Shown: one piece after another, positions 8,359 to 17,363 of the stretch
Layout: each line of letters begins with the position of its first letter
How positions within the stretch are numbered: position 1 is the first letter of the stretch
NCBI RefSeq assembly: GCF_036014195.1
Contig: NZ_CP107918.1
Coordinates: forward strand, 4,836,001-4,900,000
Direction of reading: 5' to 3'
Source: Streptomyces sp. NBC_00442
Lineage (GTDB): Bacteria > Actinomycetota > Actinomycetes > Streptomycetales > Streptomycetaceae
DNA length: 64,000 bases
Program-made: the position numbers and the translations under genes
The notes under the pieces: generated by a model
Databases searched by the model: none
Told to the model about the DNA's origin: nothing
What the model saw: only the letters and a program-made list of their open reading frames with translations

Positions 8359-9126
8359 ATGTCCAGCTCCCTTTTCAGCGCTTTCGCGAGCCTCGCCGAA
8401 CACCTCGCCGCCGTACTCGAGCCCGTCTTCCACGGTGCCTCGACGGCCGCCGCGATCGTGCTCTTCACCGCTCTGGTACGTCTGGCCGTGCACCCGCTGT
8501 CGCGGCAGGCGGCGCGGGGCCAGAAGGCGCAGGCCAGGCTGAGGCCGCAGATGAACGCGCTGCGCGCGAAGCACGGCAAGGACAGCAAGGCGCTCCAGAA
8601 GGCGGTCATGGAGCTGCACGCCGCGGAGAAGGTGTCGCCGCTGTCCGGCTGCCTGCCCGGCCTGCTCCAGATGCCCGCGTTCTTCCTGCTCTACCACCTG
8701 TTCTCCAGCACCAGCATCGGCGGGAAGGCGAACGGTCTGCTCGACCACACCCTCTTCCAGGCGCCGCTCGGCGGGCACTGGGCGGACGCGCTCGCGCACG
8801 GCGGGGTCTTCGGGGCGCGTGGTCTTGTGTACGTGGTGCTGTTCGCGGTCGTGGCCGCCGTCGCCACCTTCAACTACCGGCGCATGAAGCGGCAGATGGC
8901 GGCCACGCCCGTCATGGCGGCCGGCGGGCAGGACGCGGTGCCCGGGATGGCGGCGATGAGCAAGTTCATGCCGCTGCTCTCCTTCGGCACGCTGATCTCC
9001 GTCGCCGTGGTGCCGCTTGCCGCCGCGCTCTACCTCGTCACCAGTACGACGTGGACGGCGGTCGAGCGAGCGTTCCTCTACAAGGACATGGTGCCGGCGC
9101 CCGCGGCACTGGCGACCGCCGCGTAG
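8359..9126 (+). CDS. YidC/Oxa1/Alb3 family membrane insertase
   Basis: The 255-residue integral membrane protein contains the YidC core: ALVRLAVHPLSRQAARGQKAQARLRPQMNALRAKHG (first core helix plus cytosolic hairpin), LHAAEKVSPLSGCLPGLLQMPAFFLLYHLF, and later helices at about 150-170 and 195-225. The positively charged Arg in the first core helix region, typical for substrate contact, is present. It is shorter than the main YidC linked to rpmH/rnpA, so this is a second, actinobacterial-type paralogue. It probably helps insert small membrane proteins. It follows the DUF6412 gene by 117 bases, and the two are probably one transcription unit. Confidence 0.85.
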   Translation: MSSSLFSAFASLAEHLAAVLEPVFHGASTAAAIVLFTALVRLAVHPLSRQAARGQKAQARLRPQMNALRAKHGKDSKALQKAVMELHAAEKVSPLSGCLPGLLQMPAFFLLYHLFSSTSIGGKANGLLDHTLFQAPLGGHWADALAHGGVFGARGLVYVVLFAVVAAVATFNYRRMKRQMAATPVMAAGGQDAVPGMAAMSKFMPLLSFGTLISVAVVPLAAALYLVTSTTWTAVERAFLYKDMVPAPAALATAA

Positions 9127-9212
9127 CCCCCTCGGACACCGGCGCATAGCACCTCGCGCCCCGGTTACGGTCCAGTTTGTGAACGGGGTCTTGCGGAGTG
9201 GACGTCTTCCTT

Positions 9213-9232
9213 GGAGGATCGGACGATCCTCC
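9213..9232. promoter_or_regulatory. Perfect inverted repeat upstream of FAH-family gene
   Basis: GGAGGATCG at 9213-9221 and CGATCCTCC at 9224-9232 form a perfect 9-bp inverted repeat with a 2-bp centre, 50 bases before the hydrolase ATG. Its tight symmetry fits an operator for a dimeric regulator. A transcript hairpin is the alternative. Confidence 0.5.
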
Positions 9233-9282
9233 GATGGCCGCTACCCATCGGCCGGGCCCCGCTCGACCAAGGGAGACTGACC

Positions 9283-10140
9283 ATGAAGCTGCTGCGCGTA
9301 GGCGACGCCGGTGAAGAGCGTCCGGCGCTGCTCGACGCCGACGGGACCCTGCGGGACCTGTCCGGGCTCGTGACGGACATCGACGGCGAGCTGCTCGCCG
9401 ACGAGTTCGCCCTGGACCGGATACGGGCCGCGGCCGGCAGCGGCGTGCTGCCCGCCCTCGAAGACACCGGTGCGCGCATCGGGCCGCCGGTCGCGCGGAT
9501 CGGGAAGGTCGTGTGCATCGGGCTGAACTACCACGACCACGCCGAGGAGACGGGCGCGGCCACCCCCGCCGAGCCGGTCATCTTCTTCAAGGCGGCGGAC
9601 ACGGTGGTCGGGCCGGACGACACGGTGCTCGTGCCGCGCAAGTCGGTCAAGACCGACTGGGAGGTCGAGCTCGCCATCGTCATCGGGCGCACCGCGCGGT
9701 ACGTGGGCGACGACGAGGACCCGATGGCGTACGTCGCCGGGTACGCGGTGTCGCACGACGTGTCCGAGCGCGAGTTCCAGATCGAGCGCGGCGGCACGTG
9801 GGACAAGGGCAAGAACTGCGAGACGTTCAACCCGCTCGGGCCGTGGCTGGTCACCCGGGACGAGGTGCCCGACCCGCAGGCGCTCTCGCTGAAGCTCTGG
9901 GTCAACGGGGAGCTCAAGCAGGACGGCACGACGGCTCAGCAGATCTTCCCCGTCGCGGAGGTCGTGCGGTACGTCAGCCAGTTCATGGCGCTGTACCCGG
10001 GTGACGTCATCAACACGGGTACGCCGGCGGGCGTGGCCATGGGGCAGCCGGAGCCCAAGCCGTATCTGCGGGCGGGGGATGTCGTGGAGCTCGAAGTTTC
10101 CGGGCTGGGGCGGCAGCGGCAGGTGCTCAAGGACGCGTAG
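9283..10140 (+). CDS. Fumarylacetoacetate hydrolase family protein
   Basis: This 285-residue protein has a short N-terminal domain and the FAH catalytic fold. The visible motifs are IGLNYHDHAEETG, PVIFFKAADTVVGPDD, the metal-binding acidic segment DWEVELAIVIG, and the C-terminal GDVINTGTPAGVAMG. The Glu residues of ExE and the Asp/Glu of DWEVE coordinate Mg2+ or Mn2+ in this family. Members cleave or decarboxylate beta-diketo acids, or act on 2,4-diketo-3-deoxy sugar acids (fucose and rhamnose routes). The GTPAGVAMG variant is common in the ureidoglycolate/2,4-diketo-3-deoxyfuconate group. The substrate is not fixed by the sequence. The ATG follows AAGGGAGA. Confidence 0.85.
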   Translation: MKLLRVGDAGEERPALLDADGTLRDLSGLVTDIDGELLADEFALDRIRAAAGSGVLPALEDTGARIGPPVARIGKVVCIGLNYHDHAEETGAATPAEPVIFFKAADTVVGPDDTVLVPRKSVKTDWEVELAIVIGRTARYVGDDEDPMAYVAGYAVSHDVSEREFQIERGGTWDKGKNCETFNPLGPWLVTRDEVPDPQALSLKLWVNGELKQDGTTAQQIFPVAEVVRYVSQFMALYPGDVINTGTPAGVAMGQPEPKPYLRAGDVVELEVSGLGRQRQVLKDA

Positions 10141-10211
10141 CGCTTCCAGCGGGGGTGGGGGTGGCGGTGGGGGGTGCGGGCTTGGGCCTGCGGCCCTTGC
10201 CCGCCGGCCCG

Positions 10212-10388
10212 CCCGTGCGGCGGGGCCAGGGGGCTTGGCCGCCTGTGGGTGGTTGCGGTTTCGGTGGCGGCCGGCGGGCCGGTGGTCGTGTCCCCCGCCT
10301 GCGGCGGGCCGCTTCACCCACCCGCCCGCCCACCCGCCCGTGCGGCGGGGCCGGGGGGCTCGGCCACCCGTGGGTGGTTGCGGTTTCG
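10212..10388. repeat. 52-bp direct repeat pair in a long intergenic gap
   Basis: A 52-bp segment at 10212-10263, starting CCCGTGCGGCGGGGCC and ending GGTTGCGGTTTCG, recurs at 10337-10388 with four mismatches, 125 bp apart. The surrounding gap 10141-10664 is extremely GC-rich and low in complexity. It shows no ribosome site or recognisable protein, so I call no gene in it. Confidence 0.75.
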
Positions 10389-10664
10389 TCGGCCACCGTA
10401 CGCCGGTGGATCGCGGCGTCCGCCTGACGGCGGGCCGGGATCGGCCGGTGCGGCCGGGGTGGAGGGCCCGCCGGGATCCCCCCCCGGATCGGCAGGTGCG
10501 CCGAGGTGCCGAGCTCGTCGGGATCGGCCGACGCGCCGGGGGAAGGTTGCGTCGGGATCGAGGGCGCGCCAGGGCGAAGGTCACGTCGGGGTCGGAGGGC
10601 GCGCCGGGGGGCCCTGCGCCGGATGGGGCGCATCCGTGCGTGTCTCAAGGGATCCGTGCGGCAA

Positions 10665-10691
10665 ATTTCGCATATTGCGTAAATGCGAAAT
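10665..10691. promoter_or_regulatory. Perfect 9-bp-arm inverted repeat in the promoter of the surface-protein gene
   Basis: ATTTCGCAT (10665-10673) and ATGCGAAAT (10683-10691) are perfect inverted copies separated by 9 AT-rich bases. This is the only AT-rich patch in about 550 bp. It lies 10 bases before the preferred ATG at 10701 and overlaps an alternative ATG at 10683, which argues for the downstream start. It is likely an operator overlapping the promoter. Confidence 0.6.
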
Positions 10692-10700
10692 ACGTCAGGT

Positions 10701-12125
10701 ATGCGGAAAAGGGCGGCCACCGCCTCGGCCGTTGTCGTGGGGGCGGCCGTCGTCGTCGGGGCCCTGGCCACGCTCGGAGTCGCCGATCCGTTGCCGGACG
10801 GGCTCGGGCCCTGCAAGGGCAGCAACTGTCCGGTGGTGCCCTACCCGGATCCGAACAACGGGGCGCTCGCCGGGCGGGACAACAACATCAACGTGTTCGT
10901 CGGCGGGGACTTCCTCGTGCGGCAGGCCGCCGCCGAGGCGGAGGGCAAGATCGTCGTGCTCGGGGAGTTCGACCAGCACAAGGCCACCGGCGTCTCCCAG
11001 GTCTACAACGTGGGCGTCGCCGGCGTCGGCTCCCGCGTGCCGCCGGACAACGGCACCGACTTCCTGACCACCGGCAAGGGTGTCACCGTCGCCCCCGGCC
11101 AGCGCCTCCTCGCCGAGGAGGGCTCGGTCTCCGGCGTCGTACGCCACGGCGGCACGCTCAGCGGCACCGTTCGGCCCAAGACCGTCCACGACGCCGACGC
11201 GGCCGCCCCGTACGCCCGGCTCAGACCGAACCTCGCGGCCGCCAGCCACTGTTACGCCTACGTGGACGGCAAGCCGAGGACCGCCACCGGCACGGCCAGG
11301 AACAACGGCAACGAGACCCTGTTCACCGGCGACGGCAAGTCCGCCGTCCAGGTCTTCAACGTCGACTTCGACCTCGCCGGTTCGGGCGGCGGCGCGCAAG
11401 GGTTCCTGTTCACCGGCATTCCCGCCGGAGCCACCGTCCTGGTCAACCTGACCGGCGAGGCGCGCGAGATCAACACCTACATGGGCATGCTCCCGGCCGC
11501 GCTCCGCGACCGGCTGCTCTGGAACTTCCCCGACGCCGAGGTCGTCCGGCTGCGCGGCAGCGGACAGTTCTCCGGCAGCGTCCTGGTCGGCAACACCGAC
11601 AGCACGACCACCGTCACCCTGCCCGGAGTCAACGGGCGCTTCTTCACGGTCGGTTCGCTCGTCCACACCTCCGTGGCCGGGGGCGGGGGCGGGCAGGAAT
11701 TCCACGCCTACCCCTTCAACGGGGACCTCCCCACCTGCCGGGGGGACGAGCCGACCCCCACGCCCGAGCCTCCGACGCCCACGCCGGACCCGCCCACGCC
11801 GACGCCGACGCCCGAACCGCCCACACCCACGCCCGACCCTCCGACCCCCACCCCCGAGCCGCCGACCCCGAGCCCCACGGACTCCGAGGGCACGACGACC
11901 GGCGGCACATCGGGCGGGGACACCGGCGGGGACACCGGCGGGAACACCGGTGGCGGTGACTCCGGCGGGTACGGCACCGAGGGCGGCACCGACGGCGGCG
12001 GTGAACTGCCCGACACCGGTACGCCCTCCGACACGATGGTCCTGTTCGGCGGTCTCGCGGTGGTCCTCGTCGCGGCCGGCGGCATCACCTTCGTGGTCAC
12101 CCGCAAGCCCAAGGGGCTCGGCTAG
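10701..12125 (+). CDS. Choice-of-anchor A family protein with LPDTG sorting signal
   Basis: This is a secreted, wall-anchored protein of about 474 residues. It has a signal peptide ([26 protein letters not shown]) and then a choice-of-anchor A domain (about 40-340): [29 protein letters not shown] and later a repeat-like [11 protein letters not shown]...[14 protein letters not shown] proline/threonine-proline stalk ([15 protein letters not shown] repeats) follows, then a Gly/Thr-rich stretch. The end is a sorting signal with LPDTG 39 residues from the C-terminus, a hydrophobic span and the basic tail TRKPKGLG. This makes it a natural substrate for the class E sortase at 5034. The domain is known from adhesin-like proteins; a collagen-binding or exposed structural role is inferred. 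Confidence 0.85.
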   Translation: MRKRAATASAVVVGAAVVVGALATLGVADPLPDGLGPCKGSNCPVVPYPDPNNGALAGRDNNINVFVGGDFLVRQAAAEAEGKIVVLGEFDQHKATGVSQVYNVGVAGVGSRVPPDNGTDFLTTGKGVTVAPGQRLLAEEGSVSGVVRHGGTLSGTVRPKTVHDADAAAPYARLRPNLAAASHCYAYVDGKPRTATGTARNNGNETLFTGDGKSAVQVFNVDFDLAGSGGGAQGFLFTGIPAGATVLVNLTGEAREINTYMGMLPAALRDRLLWNFPDAEVVRLRGSGQFSGSVLVGNTDSTTTVTLPGVNGRFFTVGSLVHTSVAGGGGGQEFHAYPFNGDLPTCRGDEPTPTPEPPTPTPDPPTPTPTPEPPTPTPDPPTPTPEPPTPSPTDSEGTTTGGTSGGDTGGDTGGNTGGGDSGGYGTEGGTDGGGELPDTGTPSDTMVLFGGLAVVLVAAGGITFVVTRKPKGLG

Positions 12126-12754
12126 TCCGTGCTCGCCCGCCGGTCCGCGCTCGCCCGGTGCGGCCGGGCGCGGGCGGCCAGTTCGCCGAGCGCCTCGGCC
12201 ACCAGGGCGTGGTCCTGCGCCTGCGGCAGGCCGGACACCGTCGCGGTCCCCACGACCCCGACTCCTTCGACCGTCACCGGATACGAACCTCCGTGTGCGG
12301 CAAAGGAGTCGGGGTCAAGGCGGGACGCCGCCTCGAACGTCGTGCCCTTGGCCCTGAACCGGGCGCCGACCAGGAAGGAGGGCGCCGCATAGCGTTCCGC
12401 CACCCGGCGCTTGCGGTCGATCCAGGCGTCGTTGTCGGCGCTGGATCCGGGCAGCGCGCACCGGAACACCGTGCGGGCGCCGTGCCGTACGTCGATGACG
12501 ACCGGCGCGCCGCGCTCCACGGCGCGCGTGCGCAGCAGCATGCCCAGGGCCCACGCGTCCTCGTACGTGAACCGGGCCAGAACCAGGCGCTGTTGCTCGG
12601 CTTCGAGGGCGGCCACATCGTCCGGGGCCACGGTGCCGATGGCGGGGGTGCCCGTGGTGGGGGTGCCCGTGGTGGGGGTGCCGACGGCGGAGGCGCTCGC
12701 GGCCGCGCCGCCCTCCGCGGTCTCCGGCCGGGCCGACGTGTCCCGCGCCCTCAC
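12122..12754 (-). CDS. Heme-degrading domain protein (UPF0303-like)
   Basis: This 210-residue protein has a low-complexity N-terminus ([17 protein letters not shown], from a 15-bp DNA repeat) and then the UPF0303/heme-degrading fold. Visible motifs are [65 protein letters not shown], and [38 protein letters not shown]. Members resemble HbpS/GlcG-type proteins and are often encoded beside sugar or polyol oxidoreductases. Its GTG start overlaps the TGA of the upstream Gfo/Idh/MocA gene (GTGA), so the two are translated as a pair. It converges on the surface-protein gene with a 4-bp overlap. Biochemical role uncertain. Confidence 0.75.
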   Translation of the reverse strand: MRARDTSARPETAEGGAAASASAVGTPTTGTPTTGTPAIGTVAPDDVAALEAEQQRLVLARFTYEDAWALGMLLRTRAVERGAPVVIDVRHGARTVFRCALPGSSADNDAWIDRKRRVAERYAAPSFLVGARFRAKGTTFEAASRLDPDSFAAHGGSYPVTVEGVGVVGTATVSGLPQAQDHALVAEALGELAARARPHRASADRRASTD

Positions 12755-13914
12755 AGCGCGATCTCCACCGTGACGCCCTCGCGGGCCGAGCGGCGGGCCG
12801 CCTCAAGGACGTCCAGCGCGGCCGCGGCCTCGTGCGCGGTGACCGGCGGCTCGCCGCCCTCGCGCAGGGCCTTGTTGATCGCCGCGTAGTACGCCGGATA
12901 GTCGCCCGGCGCCGTCCGCACCGGGCATCCGCCGCCGGTCAGCGGGGAGTCGCCGCAGCCGATCCGGCCCCACAGCGACTCGGGCTCCTCGCCCCACGGC
13001 TCGCCGGCCGCCGGGCGCCGGCCCTCGCGCAGCGCCGCCTCCTGCGGATCGAGGCCGTACTTCACATAACCGGCCGACGATCCCAACACCCGCATGCGCG
13101 GGCCGAGTTGGGCGGCCGTCGCGCTGACGTACAGATGGGAGCGGACGCCGCTCGCGTGCGTGATCGCGATGAAGGTGTCGTCGTCGGCCTGGGCGCCGGG
13201 GCGGCGCACGTCGGCCTCGGCGTAGACGCGCAGCGCCGGGCCGAACAGCACGAGCGCCTGGTCGACGACGTGGCTGCCCAGGTCGTACAGGAGGCCGCCG
13301 ATCTCGGCCGGGTCGCCGGACTCGCGCCACCCGCCCTTGGGGTGCGGCCGCCACCGTTCGAAACGCGACTCGAAGCGCTGGACCTCACCGAGCTCGCCGT
13401 CCGCGAGCAGCCGCTGGAGGGTGAGGAAGTCGTTGTCCCAGCGGCGGTTCTGGAAGACCGAGAGCAGCAGGCCGCGCTCCTCGGCGAGGGCGGCGAGTTC
13501 GCGCGCCTCCGCGGCCGTGCCGGCCAGCGGCTTGTCCACGACGACGGGCAGGCCCGCCGTGAGCGCGCCGGTCGCGATCTCGACGTGCGTCTTGTTCGGC
13601 GAGGCGATCACGATCAGGTCGAGCCCCGCGTCGTACAACTCATCGGGCGAGCCCGCGGAGCGCAGCGCATCGCCGTGCTCGGCGCGGGCCTGCGCCTGGC
13701 GATCGGGGTTCGAGGTGACGATCGTGTCGAGAACCAGGCCGTCGGTGGCGGCGATCAGCGGGGCGTGGAAGACGGAGCCCGCCAGGCCGTAGCCCACGAG
13801 TCCCACACGGAGGTCGGCGCGCGACGCCTTCCCGGCGCTCCCGGTGTGCGGCGCGTTCGAGGCGGTCGCGGGGGTCTTGGGGGTTACGGGGCTCACGGGG
13901 GGCGTGGCGTTCAT
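12751..13914 (-). CDS. Gfo/Idh/MocA family NAD(P)-dependent oxidoreductase
   Basis: After about 33 Pro/Thr-rich residues comes a Rossmann fold with the dinucleotide motif VGLVGYGLAGSVFHAP. Next are IVIASPNKTHVEIATGAL and VDKPLAGTAAEA, the Lys-Pro motif that positions the catalytic lysine. The C-terminal Gfo/Idh/MocA domain follows, with GGLLYDLGSHVVDQAL (the expected Asp and His of the family). Members oxidise or reduce sugars and inositols. I use the ATG at 13914 behind AAGGA; in-frame GTG 13944 and ATG 13935 are possible. It heads a two-gene unit with the heme-degrading-domain protein and is divergent from a ROK regulator, which probably controls it through the palindrome at 13949. Confidence 0.85.
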   Translation of the reverse strand: MNATPPVSPVTPKTPATASNAPHTGSAGKASRADLRVGLVGYGLAGSVFHAPLIAATDGLVLDTIVTSNPDRQAQARAEHGDALRSAGSPDELYDAGLDLIVIASPNKTHVEIATGALTAGLPVVVDKPLAGTAAEARELAALAEERGLLLSVFQNRRWDNDFLTLQRLLADGELGEVQRFESRFERWRPHPKGGWRESGDPAEIGGLLYDLGSHVVDQALVLFGPALRVYAEADVRRPGAQADDDTFIAITHASGVRSHLYVSATAAQLGPRMRVLGSSAGYVKYGLDPQEAALREGRRPAAGEPWGEEPESLWGRIGCGDSPLTGGGCPVRTAPGDYPAYYAAINKALREGGEPPVTAHEAAAALDVLEAARRSAREGVTVEIAL

Positions 13915-13948
13915 GGGGTCCTTGGGGTCCTTCATGCGATCCACTTAA

Positions 13949-13961
13949 GCAACGCTGTTGC
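13949..13961. promoter_or_regulatory. Candidate ROK operator palindrome
   Basis: GCAACGCTGTTGC is a perfect 5-bp inverted repeat with a 3-bp centre in the short gap between the divergent oxidoreductase and ROK regulator genes. This position allows one dimer to control both promoters. The region is relatively AT-rich (CTTAAGCAACG...TTGCCAAAGTGCAAG). Confidence 0.6.
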
Positions 13962-13991
13962 CAAAGTGCAAGCAAGAGAGACAATGGGTCG

Positions 13992-15092
13992 GTGAACAGG
14001 AGCAATACGGGTGTGAATCTGTCGGCGCTGCGCAACCACAATGCCGCGCTCGTCCTCGACCTGCTGAGGGACGCGGGCGAGAGCGGCATCAGCCGCCTGG
14101 AGCTGGCCGAGCGCACCGGGCTCACCCCGCAGGCGGTCAGCAAGATCACCGGGCGGCTGCGGGACGAGGGCACGGCCACCGAGGCGGGCCGCCGCGCCTC
14201 CACCGGGGGCAAGCCGCGCACCGTGCTCAAGCTGGTCCCTTCCGCCGCGCACGCCATCGGGCTGCACCTGGACCGCGACGAGCTGACCGCGGTCGTCGTC
14301 GACCTCGCGGGCACCCTGGTCGGTGCCAGGACCGTACCGCTCGACCTCGGCGCGGAACCCGAGCGCGTGGTGGAGGCCGCGGCCGCCGAGGCCGAGGCGC
14401 TGACCGGCAGCCGCCGCGTGCTCGGCGTCGGCGTCGCCATGCCGGGCCCGCTCGACCACGACAGCGGGGTACTGCACCGCGTCACCGGTTTTGCGCACTG
14501 GAACGGCTTCCCGCTGCGGGACGCGCTCGCGGCGCGGCTCGGCCAGAAGGTCTTCCTCGACAAGGACACCAACGCGGCCGCCCTCGGCCTCGCGCTGCGC
14601 GACAACACCGGGGCAGGCTCCTTCGCCTACCTCCACCTGGGCAGCGGGCTCGGCGCCGGGCTCGTGCTCGGCGGCTCCCTGCATCGCGGGGCCCGTACCG
14701 GCGCGGGCGAGTTCGGGCACCAGACGATCCTGCTCGGCGGCCCGGTATGCGGCTGCGGCGGCCGCGGCTGCATCGAGGCGCTCTGTCTGACGGCGGTCGC
14801 CCGCGGGGACATCGCGGCCGCGGCCCGCTTCCTCGGGGTGGGGGCGGCCAACATCGTCGGCCTGCTCGACATCGACGAGATCCTGCTCGGCGGCCGCACG
14901 GTCAGCGCCGATCAGGACACCTTCGTCCGGGGTGTGAGCGCGGTCGTGGAGGAGCGGGCCCGGCGCGGCGGCGCCGCCGCGATCCCGGTCCGCCCGGCGG
15001 CCGGCGGGCCCCACGCGGTGGCGGAGGGCGCCGCTCAGCTCGTCCTCGTCCCCGTGTTCGGCCGCGCGAACGTGGCGTATCCGAAGGCGTAA
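13992..15092 (+). CDS. ROK family transcriptional regulator
   Basis: This 366-residue protein has an N-terminal winged helix (LRNHNAALVLDLLRDAGESGISRLELAERTGLTPQAVSKITGRL) and a ROK sugar-kinase-like domain. Within the latter are GVGVAMPGPLDHDSGVL, the FLDKDTNAAALG segment, GSGLGAGLVLGG and the zinc-binding cluster GHQTILLGGPVCGCGGRGCIEAL. The full HTH plus ROK layout marks a repressor of the XylR/NagC type responding to a sugar or sugar phosphate, not a kinase. The GTG start at 13992 fits the gap. It is divergent from the Gfo/Idh/MocA pair, its likely target. The gene 3' end runs straight into a hexanucleotide repeat tract. Confidence 0.87.
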   Translation: MNRSNTGVNLSALRNHNAALVLDLLRDAGESGISRLELAERTGLTPQAVSKITGRLRDEGTATEAGRRASTGGKPRTVLKLVPSAAHAIGLHLDRDELTAVVVDLAGTLVGARTVPLDLGAEPERVVEAAAAEAEALTGSRRVLGVGVAMPGPLDHDSGVLHRVTGFAHWNGFPLRDALAARLGQKVFLDKDTNAAALGLALRDNTGAGSFAYLHLGSGLGAGLVLGGSLHRGARTGAGEFGHQTILLGGPVCGCGGRGCIEALCLTAVARGDIAAAARFLGVGAANIVGLLDIDEILLGGRTVSADQDTFVRGVSAVVEERARRGGAAAIPVRPAAGGPHAVAEGAAQLVLVPVFGRANVAYPKA

Positions 15093-15094
15093 TC

Positions 15095-15252
<158 letters not shown>

Positions 15253-15444
15253 AGTTATTGGGCTGATAGGGCGGTCTTACCGGCACCGGCGGGGCTCGCC
15301 GGGCCACGTCGCGCGGGTGGCGGGGCGGGTGCGTGGCAGGCTCGCGGGCCACGGCCGCGGCCGACCGGAGGGTGCCGACCGGCTCCGGTGCGGGCGCCGG
15401 CGGCCGAACCGAAGTCCGAACGCCGCGAGCAGCAAAGGTCCCGC

Positions 15445-16260
15445 ATGCGACTGCGCACCGCCCTCGTCACCGCGCTGGCCGCCGCCGCGGTCGCTCCGCT
15501 CGCCGCGTTCACCCCGCTCGCGGGGGTCGCCGTGGCCGACGGCGGCGGGTTCCCGTACGGGCGTCACGACGTCGTGCCGCGCAAGCCCGTCGTCGCCCCG
15601 CGGCCCGTCGCGCGGCCGCTCGCCGAGAAGGTTCGGGCAACCTCCTGCGAGCTGAGGACCGGGTCCGCGTTCCCGCTGGACACGCAGGTCCGTGGCGGGC
15701 CGGACGAGTACGTGCCCGGCGACGGCGACCAGGAGTGGTTCCTCGACCTCACCAACACCTCGGACCGGCCGTGCGACAGCATCCACCCGGTGCTCGTCCT
15801 GGTCGACCGCGACCGCACCCTCAAGAACTCCCAGCTCCGGATGGAGTTCGACGACCCGGCCACCGGCCGCACCCATCCGGTGCCGTTCATCAAGACCGAC
15901 GAGGACGAGCACATCGGCGTCTTCGACGACGGCTTCCCCGGGTTCGTCGTCGGCGCGGGCGGCACCGTCACCGTGCGGGTGCGGCTCGGCTTCGCCGCGG
16001 ACACCGTGCCGGGGCCCATCACCGCGACCGCCGCCATCGTGCAGCGCAGGGGCGGCGACGGGCAGTGGGTGGGGGAGTCGGGGGAGTACCGCTTCGACGT
16101 CGTGGACGAGGGCGACCTGCTGGACGAGCTGGACAGCGAACTCGCCGCGACGGGTGCGGGCGGCGCGCTCACCGGGCTCGGCGCAGGCGCCGCCGTACTC
16201 GTCGCCGCGGGCGGGACGCTGGTGACGGGGGCGCGGCGGATGCGTGCGCGGGGCCGCTGA
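15445..16260 (+). CDS. Secreted protein with LAATG sortase signal
   Basis: The 271-residue exported protein has a signal peptide (MRLRTALVTALAAAAVAPLAAFTPLAGVAVA) and a globular domain rich in beta segments (QEWFLDLTNTSDRPCDSIHPVLVLVDRDRTL, VVGAGGTVTVRVRLGFAADTVPGPITATAAIVQRR). The C-terminal sorting signal has LAATG at residues 233-237, a hydrophobic helix (LGAGAAVLVAAGGTLV) and the basic tail ARRMRARGR. LAxTG is the motif preferred by Streptomyces class E sortases, so the enzyme at 5034 is a plausible partner. The ATG at 15445 is chosen because it starts the signal peptide. The body matches no function I can name. Confidence 0.8.
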   Translation: MRLRTALVTALAAAAVAPLAAFTPLAGVAVADGGGFPYGRHDVVPRKPVVAPRPVARPLAEKVRATSCELRTGSAFPLDTQVRGGPDEYVPGDGDQEWFLDLTNTSDRPCDSIHPVLVLVDRDRTLKNSQLRMEFDDPATGRTHPVPFIKTDEDEHIGVFDDGFPGFVVGAGGTVTVRVRLGFAADTVPGPITATAAIVQRRGGDGQWVGESGEYRFDVVDEGDLLDELDSELAATGAGGALTGLGAGAAVLVAAGGTLVTGARRMRARGR

Positions 16261-16364
16261 GGAGAGGGGGGTCCGAGGAGAGGCCCGCTGAGGCGGGCGC
16301 CCTTGCCGGGGCGGGCCGACCTGCCTGCCCCGGTCGTTCACCTGCGCGTGCGAGCATCGGCCCC

Positions 16365-17237
16365 GTGGCTCACCCGAACGACTCTCCGCCCGCTTCCCCG
16401 AACGGCTCCCCGTGCGAATCCCCGCACGAATCCCCGTACGACGACGGTTACCCGGCGAACCAGGCGCCCGGCGCCCCCGTCCGCTCCGGCATCCCCGAGC
16501 ACGGGCGCATCCCCAAGTACTACGCCGTCAAGGCGCAAGTGGCCCTGCTCGTCGATGAGTTGGGGGAGGGCGGGCTGCTGCCGACCGAGCGAGAACTGGC
16601 GCTGCGGTACGAAGTCGCGCGGGAGACGGTACGCCAGGCGCTGCGCGAGCTGATCCTCGAAGGGAGGCTGCGCCGCCGGGGCCGGGGCACGGTGGTCGCG
16701 GGGCCCAAGCTGGAACAGCCGCTCTCGCTGGCCAGTTACACCGAGGGGGTGCGCCGCCAAGGCCGAACGCCCGGCCGTCACCTCATCACCCTCGAACGGT
16801 TCCCCTGCCCGCCCGTGCTCGCCGCCGAGACCGGGCTGCGCCGCGGGGAGCCCGTCTGGCACATGGAGCGGGTGCTGCTCGCGGACGAGGAGCGGGTGGG
16901 GCTCGAGAGTACGTACGCGCCGGTGGCCCGTATGCCGGACCTGGACCGGGAGTTCACCCCGGACTCCTCCTTCTACGCGTATCTGCGGGACCGGCTCGGT
17001 GTGACCCTCGGCGGGGTCGACGAGCGCATCGAGACGGTGCTGGCGACTCCGCGGGAGGCGTTGCTCATCGGTACGCCGCCGGGGTTGCCGATGCTGCTCA
17101 TCCACCGGGTGTCGCGGGATGCGGAGGGTGCGCCGCTGGAGCGGGTCCGCACGCTGTACCGGGGTGACCGGTTCTCCTTCACGACCCACCTCGGCGGGGC
17201 GGAGGACGGCGTCCCGCGCAGTTCCCCGCGCCCCTGA
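16365..17237 (+). CDS. GntR family regulator, HutC/UTRA type
   Basis: The 290-residue regulator has a Ser/Pro-rich N-terminal tail, a GntR winged helix (IPKYYAVKAQVALLVDELGEGGLLPTERELALRYEVARETVRQALRELILEGRLRRRGRGTVVAG) and a UTRA effector-binding domain (LASYTEGVRRQGRTPGRHLITLERFPCPPVLAAETGLRRGEPVWHMERVLLADEERVGLESTYAP). The UTRA group binds small ligands such as sugar phosphates, histidine derivatives or phosphonates. It sits immediately upstream of, and in the same direction as, the aminophosphonate operon at 17453, so it most likely controls that operon. A GTCTAG-containing site (17364-17377) in the intervening gap is a candidate operator. Start GTG at 16365. Confidence 0.85.
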   Translation: MAHPNDSPPASPNGSPCESPHESPYDDGYPANQAPGAPVRSGIPEHGRIPKYYAVKAQVALLVDELGEGGLLPTERELALRYEVARETVRQALRELILEGRLRRRGRGTVVAGPKLEQPLSLASYTEGVRRQGRTPGRHLITLERFPCPPVLAAETGLRRGEPVWHMERVLLADEERVGLESTYAPVARMPDLDREFTPDSSFYAYLRDRLGVTLGGVDERIETVLATPREALLIGTPPGLPMLLIHRVSRDAEGAPLERVRTLYRGDRFSFTTHLGGAEDGVPRSSPRP

Positions 17238-17310
17238 AAACCCCCGTTCGCTTTCGGGCGCGGGCCCGGCGTGGGCTGGCCGCGAAGTTCCCCGCGCCCC
17301 TCAGGGGGCT
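17218..17310. repeat. Paired Streptomyces intergenic element GTTCCCCGCGCCCCT
   Basis: The 15-mer GTTCCCCGCGCCCCT occurs at about 17220-17234, overlapping the end of the GntR gene, and again at about 17286-17300. An inverse-orientation relative lies near 2056. This element is dispersed widely in Streptomyces intergenic DNA, usually behind stop codons, and may act in transcript termination or as a REP-like sequence. Confidence 0.65.
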
Positions 17311-17363
17311 TGGCGGAGCCCCAGGATCCCTCTTCACCCGAGCGGGGTGATAACGAAAAGGTA

